Of a stretch of 64,000 nucleotides of DNA, positions 63,553 to 64,000 are shown one piece after another. The position numbers and the translations under genes are program-made. The DNA is from GCA-2737665 sp044344795 (GTDB lineage Bacteria > Bacteroidota > Bacteroidia > Palsa-965): positions 1 to 64,000 of the forward strand of contig JBIJCF010000006.1 in assembly GCA_044344795.1 (NCBI GenBank), written 5' to 3'. Numbering within the stretch: the stretch's first letter is position 1; each line of letters opens with the position of its first letter. The notes beneath the pieces were generated by a model, which ran no database searches, had not been told where the DNA came from, and was given only the letters and a program-made list of their open reading frames with translations.

Positions 63553-64000
63553 AAATGATTTGGTTAAATCGGTTTTCGTCGCTTTCGTCGAATTTGACTT
63601 CAATAGGTTGAACTAAAGTGTAGGATTTTATTTTTTCAAATGAAGTTAGACGTTGTAATCGAACCGCATCTTTTTCTGTTGTGATGATGAATTTTAATGT
63701 TGATGATAACGATTCAAATTTACTCAATACTTGTTCGATATCACGATCTGTGAATAAATGATGATCGGGAAAAGTAACCGGTTCGTAAACCTTCGCTATA
63801 GAACGAATGTAACGTTCCAGACCTGCAGGATTCGCAATTCCGGAAAGGATGATCACTCCGGCGTCTGATGGAAGTTTTACAATGGAATGATCAACTATGG
63901 AGCGCAGTTCGCCAAAATGCAGTTTACTAAAAAACAAGCTCTGATTTGTAGTAAGCGCCAGTTCATTGGTAATGGCGATACGTTCATGCGCAGATAATGT
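63530..64000 (-). CDS. lpxK: tetraacyldisaccharide 4'-kinase, partial
   Basis: C-terminal part of LpxK, which phosphorylates the lipid A precursor at the 4' position. The frame is open to the window edge; the last residues inside are LSAHERIAITNELA, and the N-terminal Walker region is beyond it. Segments SGIANPAGLERYIRSI, FPDHHLFTDRDI and FIITTEKDAVRL are diagnostic (FxDHH and TTEKDAVRL). An internal TTG at 63937 should not be taken as its start. Confidence 0.9.
   Translation of the reverse strand, partial: TLSAHERIAITNELALTTNQSLFFSKLHFGELRSIVDHSIVKLPSDAGVIILSGIANPAGLERYIRSIAKVYEPVTFPDHHLFTDRDIEQVLSKFESLSSTLKFIITTEKDAVRLQRLTSFEKIKSYTLVQPIEVKFDESDENRFNQIIYDLLRNH

Noticed and set aside
63530..63937. 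A complete 135-residue gene starting at TTG 63937
   Set aside because: The same frame stays open to the window edge with LpxK-like residues, so it is the 3' part of lpxK.
1..64000. CRISPR array, prophage, integron or toxin-antitoxin system
   Set aside because: No spaced direct-repeat array, integrase, phage structural gene or paired small toxin-antitoxin genes were seen; most of the window is core genes.

Overview
The window is a gene-dense chromosomal stretch from a member of the Bacteroidota. Several features support this: -7 promoter boxes of the form TAnnTTTG, four secreted proteins ending in type IX secretion (T9SS) type A sorting domains, two TonB-dependent receptors with N-terminal carboxypeptidase-like domains, a DUF4421 barrel, a YtxJ-type bacilliredoxin, and the menaquinone enzyme MqnA of the futalosine route. 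I cannot place it below phylum with confidence. I see no rRNA, tRNA, CRISPR array, prophage or intact insertion sequence.

Layout. 1-10.5 kb (all minus): isocitrate dehydrogenase, DnaX, a CstB-like persulfide dioxygenase-rhodanese preceded by a possible 31-residue membrane peptide, a large T9SS cargo protein, and a carotenoid operon crtI-crtB-unknown-idi. 10.6-20.1 kb: purB and a glycosyltransferase on plus; a cysteine-rich (CCG) protein, an MFS transporter, a FecA-like receptor and alaS on minus. 20.1-26.6 kb: an M23 peptidase coupled to a CapA-like protein, an NlpC/P60 peptidase, a MerR regulator, a PD40/TPR protein, mqnA and an EI24 membrane protein. 26.8-32.9 kb: rpsF-rpsR-rplI, a MacB-like permease, aconitase and a DUF4421 protein. 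32.9-42.9 kb: a DPP-IV-like peptidase with DUF493 and S4 proteins, bestrophin, L-2-hydroxyglutarate oxidase, hemE, a second TonB receptor and a large unknown helical protein. 43.1-52.6 kb: a secreted esterase, ung, a 43-residue lipoprotein, YtxJ, OsmC, an outer-membrane protein with lipA, a 1079-residue sortilin-like T9SS protein and GAPDH. 52.6-64 kb (all minus): an LpxH-like phosphatase, an M1 peptidase with a probable barrel tail, a TlpA-type lipoprotein, gatB, a secreted unknown, a radical SAM protein, a choice-of-anchor B protein, purine nucleoside phosphorylase and the 3' part of lpxK, which is cut by the window edge.

Most genes are core metabolism: TCA cycle, purine salvage and synthesis, haem, lipoate, menaquinone, lipid A, translation and replication. 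Around them sit envelope and secretion genes. The least expected signals are two long A-tracts in the dnaX linker, each placed so that slippage ends translation almost at once; a pair of matching 18-bp palindromes abutting the promoter of the FecA-like receptor; a 26-bp perfect palindrome beside a possible gene remnant; a short lipoprotein gene with an operator-like palindrome inside its promoter; and repeated placement of -7 boxes only 3-8 bases before start codons, which suggests leaderless or nearly leaderless mRNAs.
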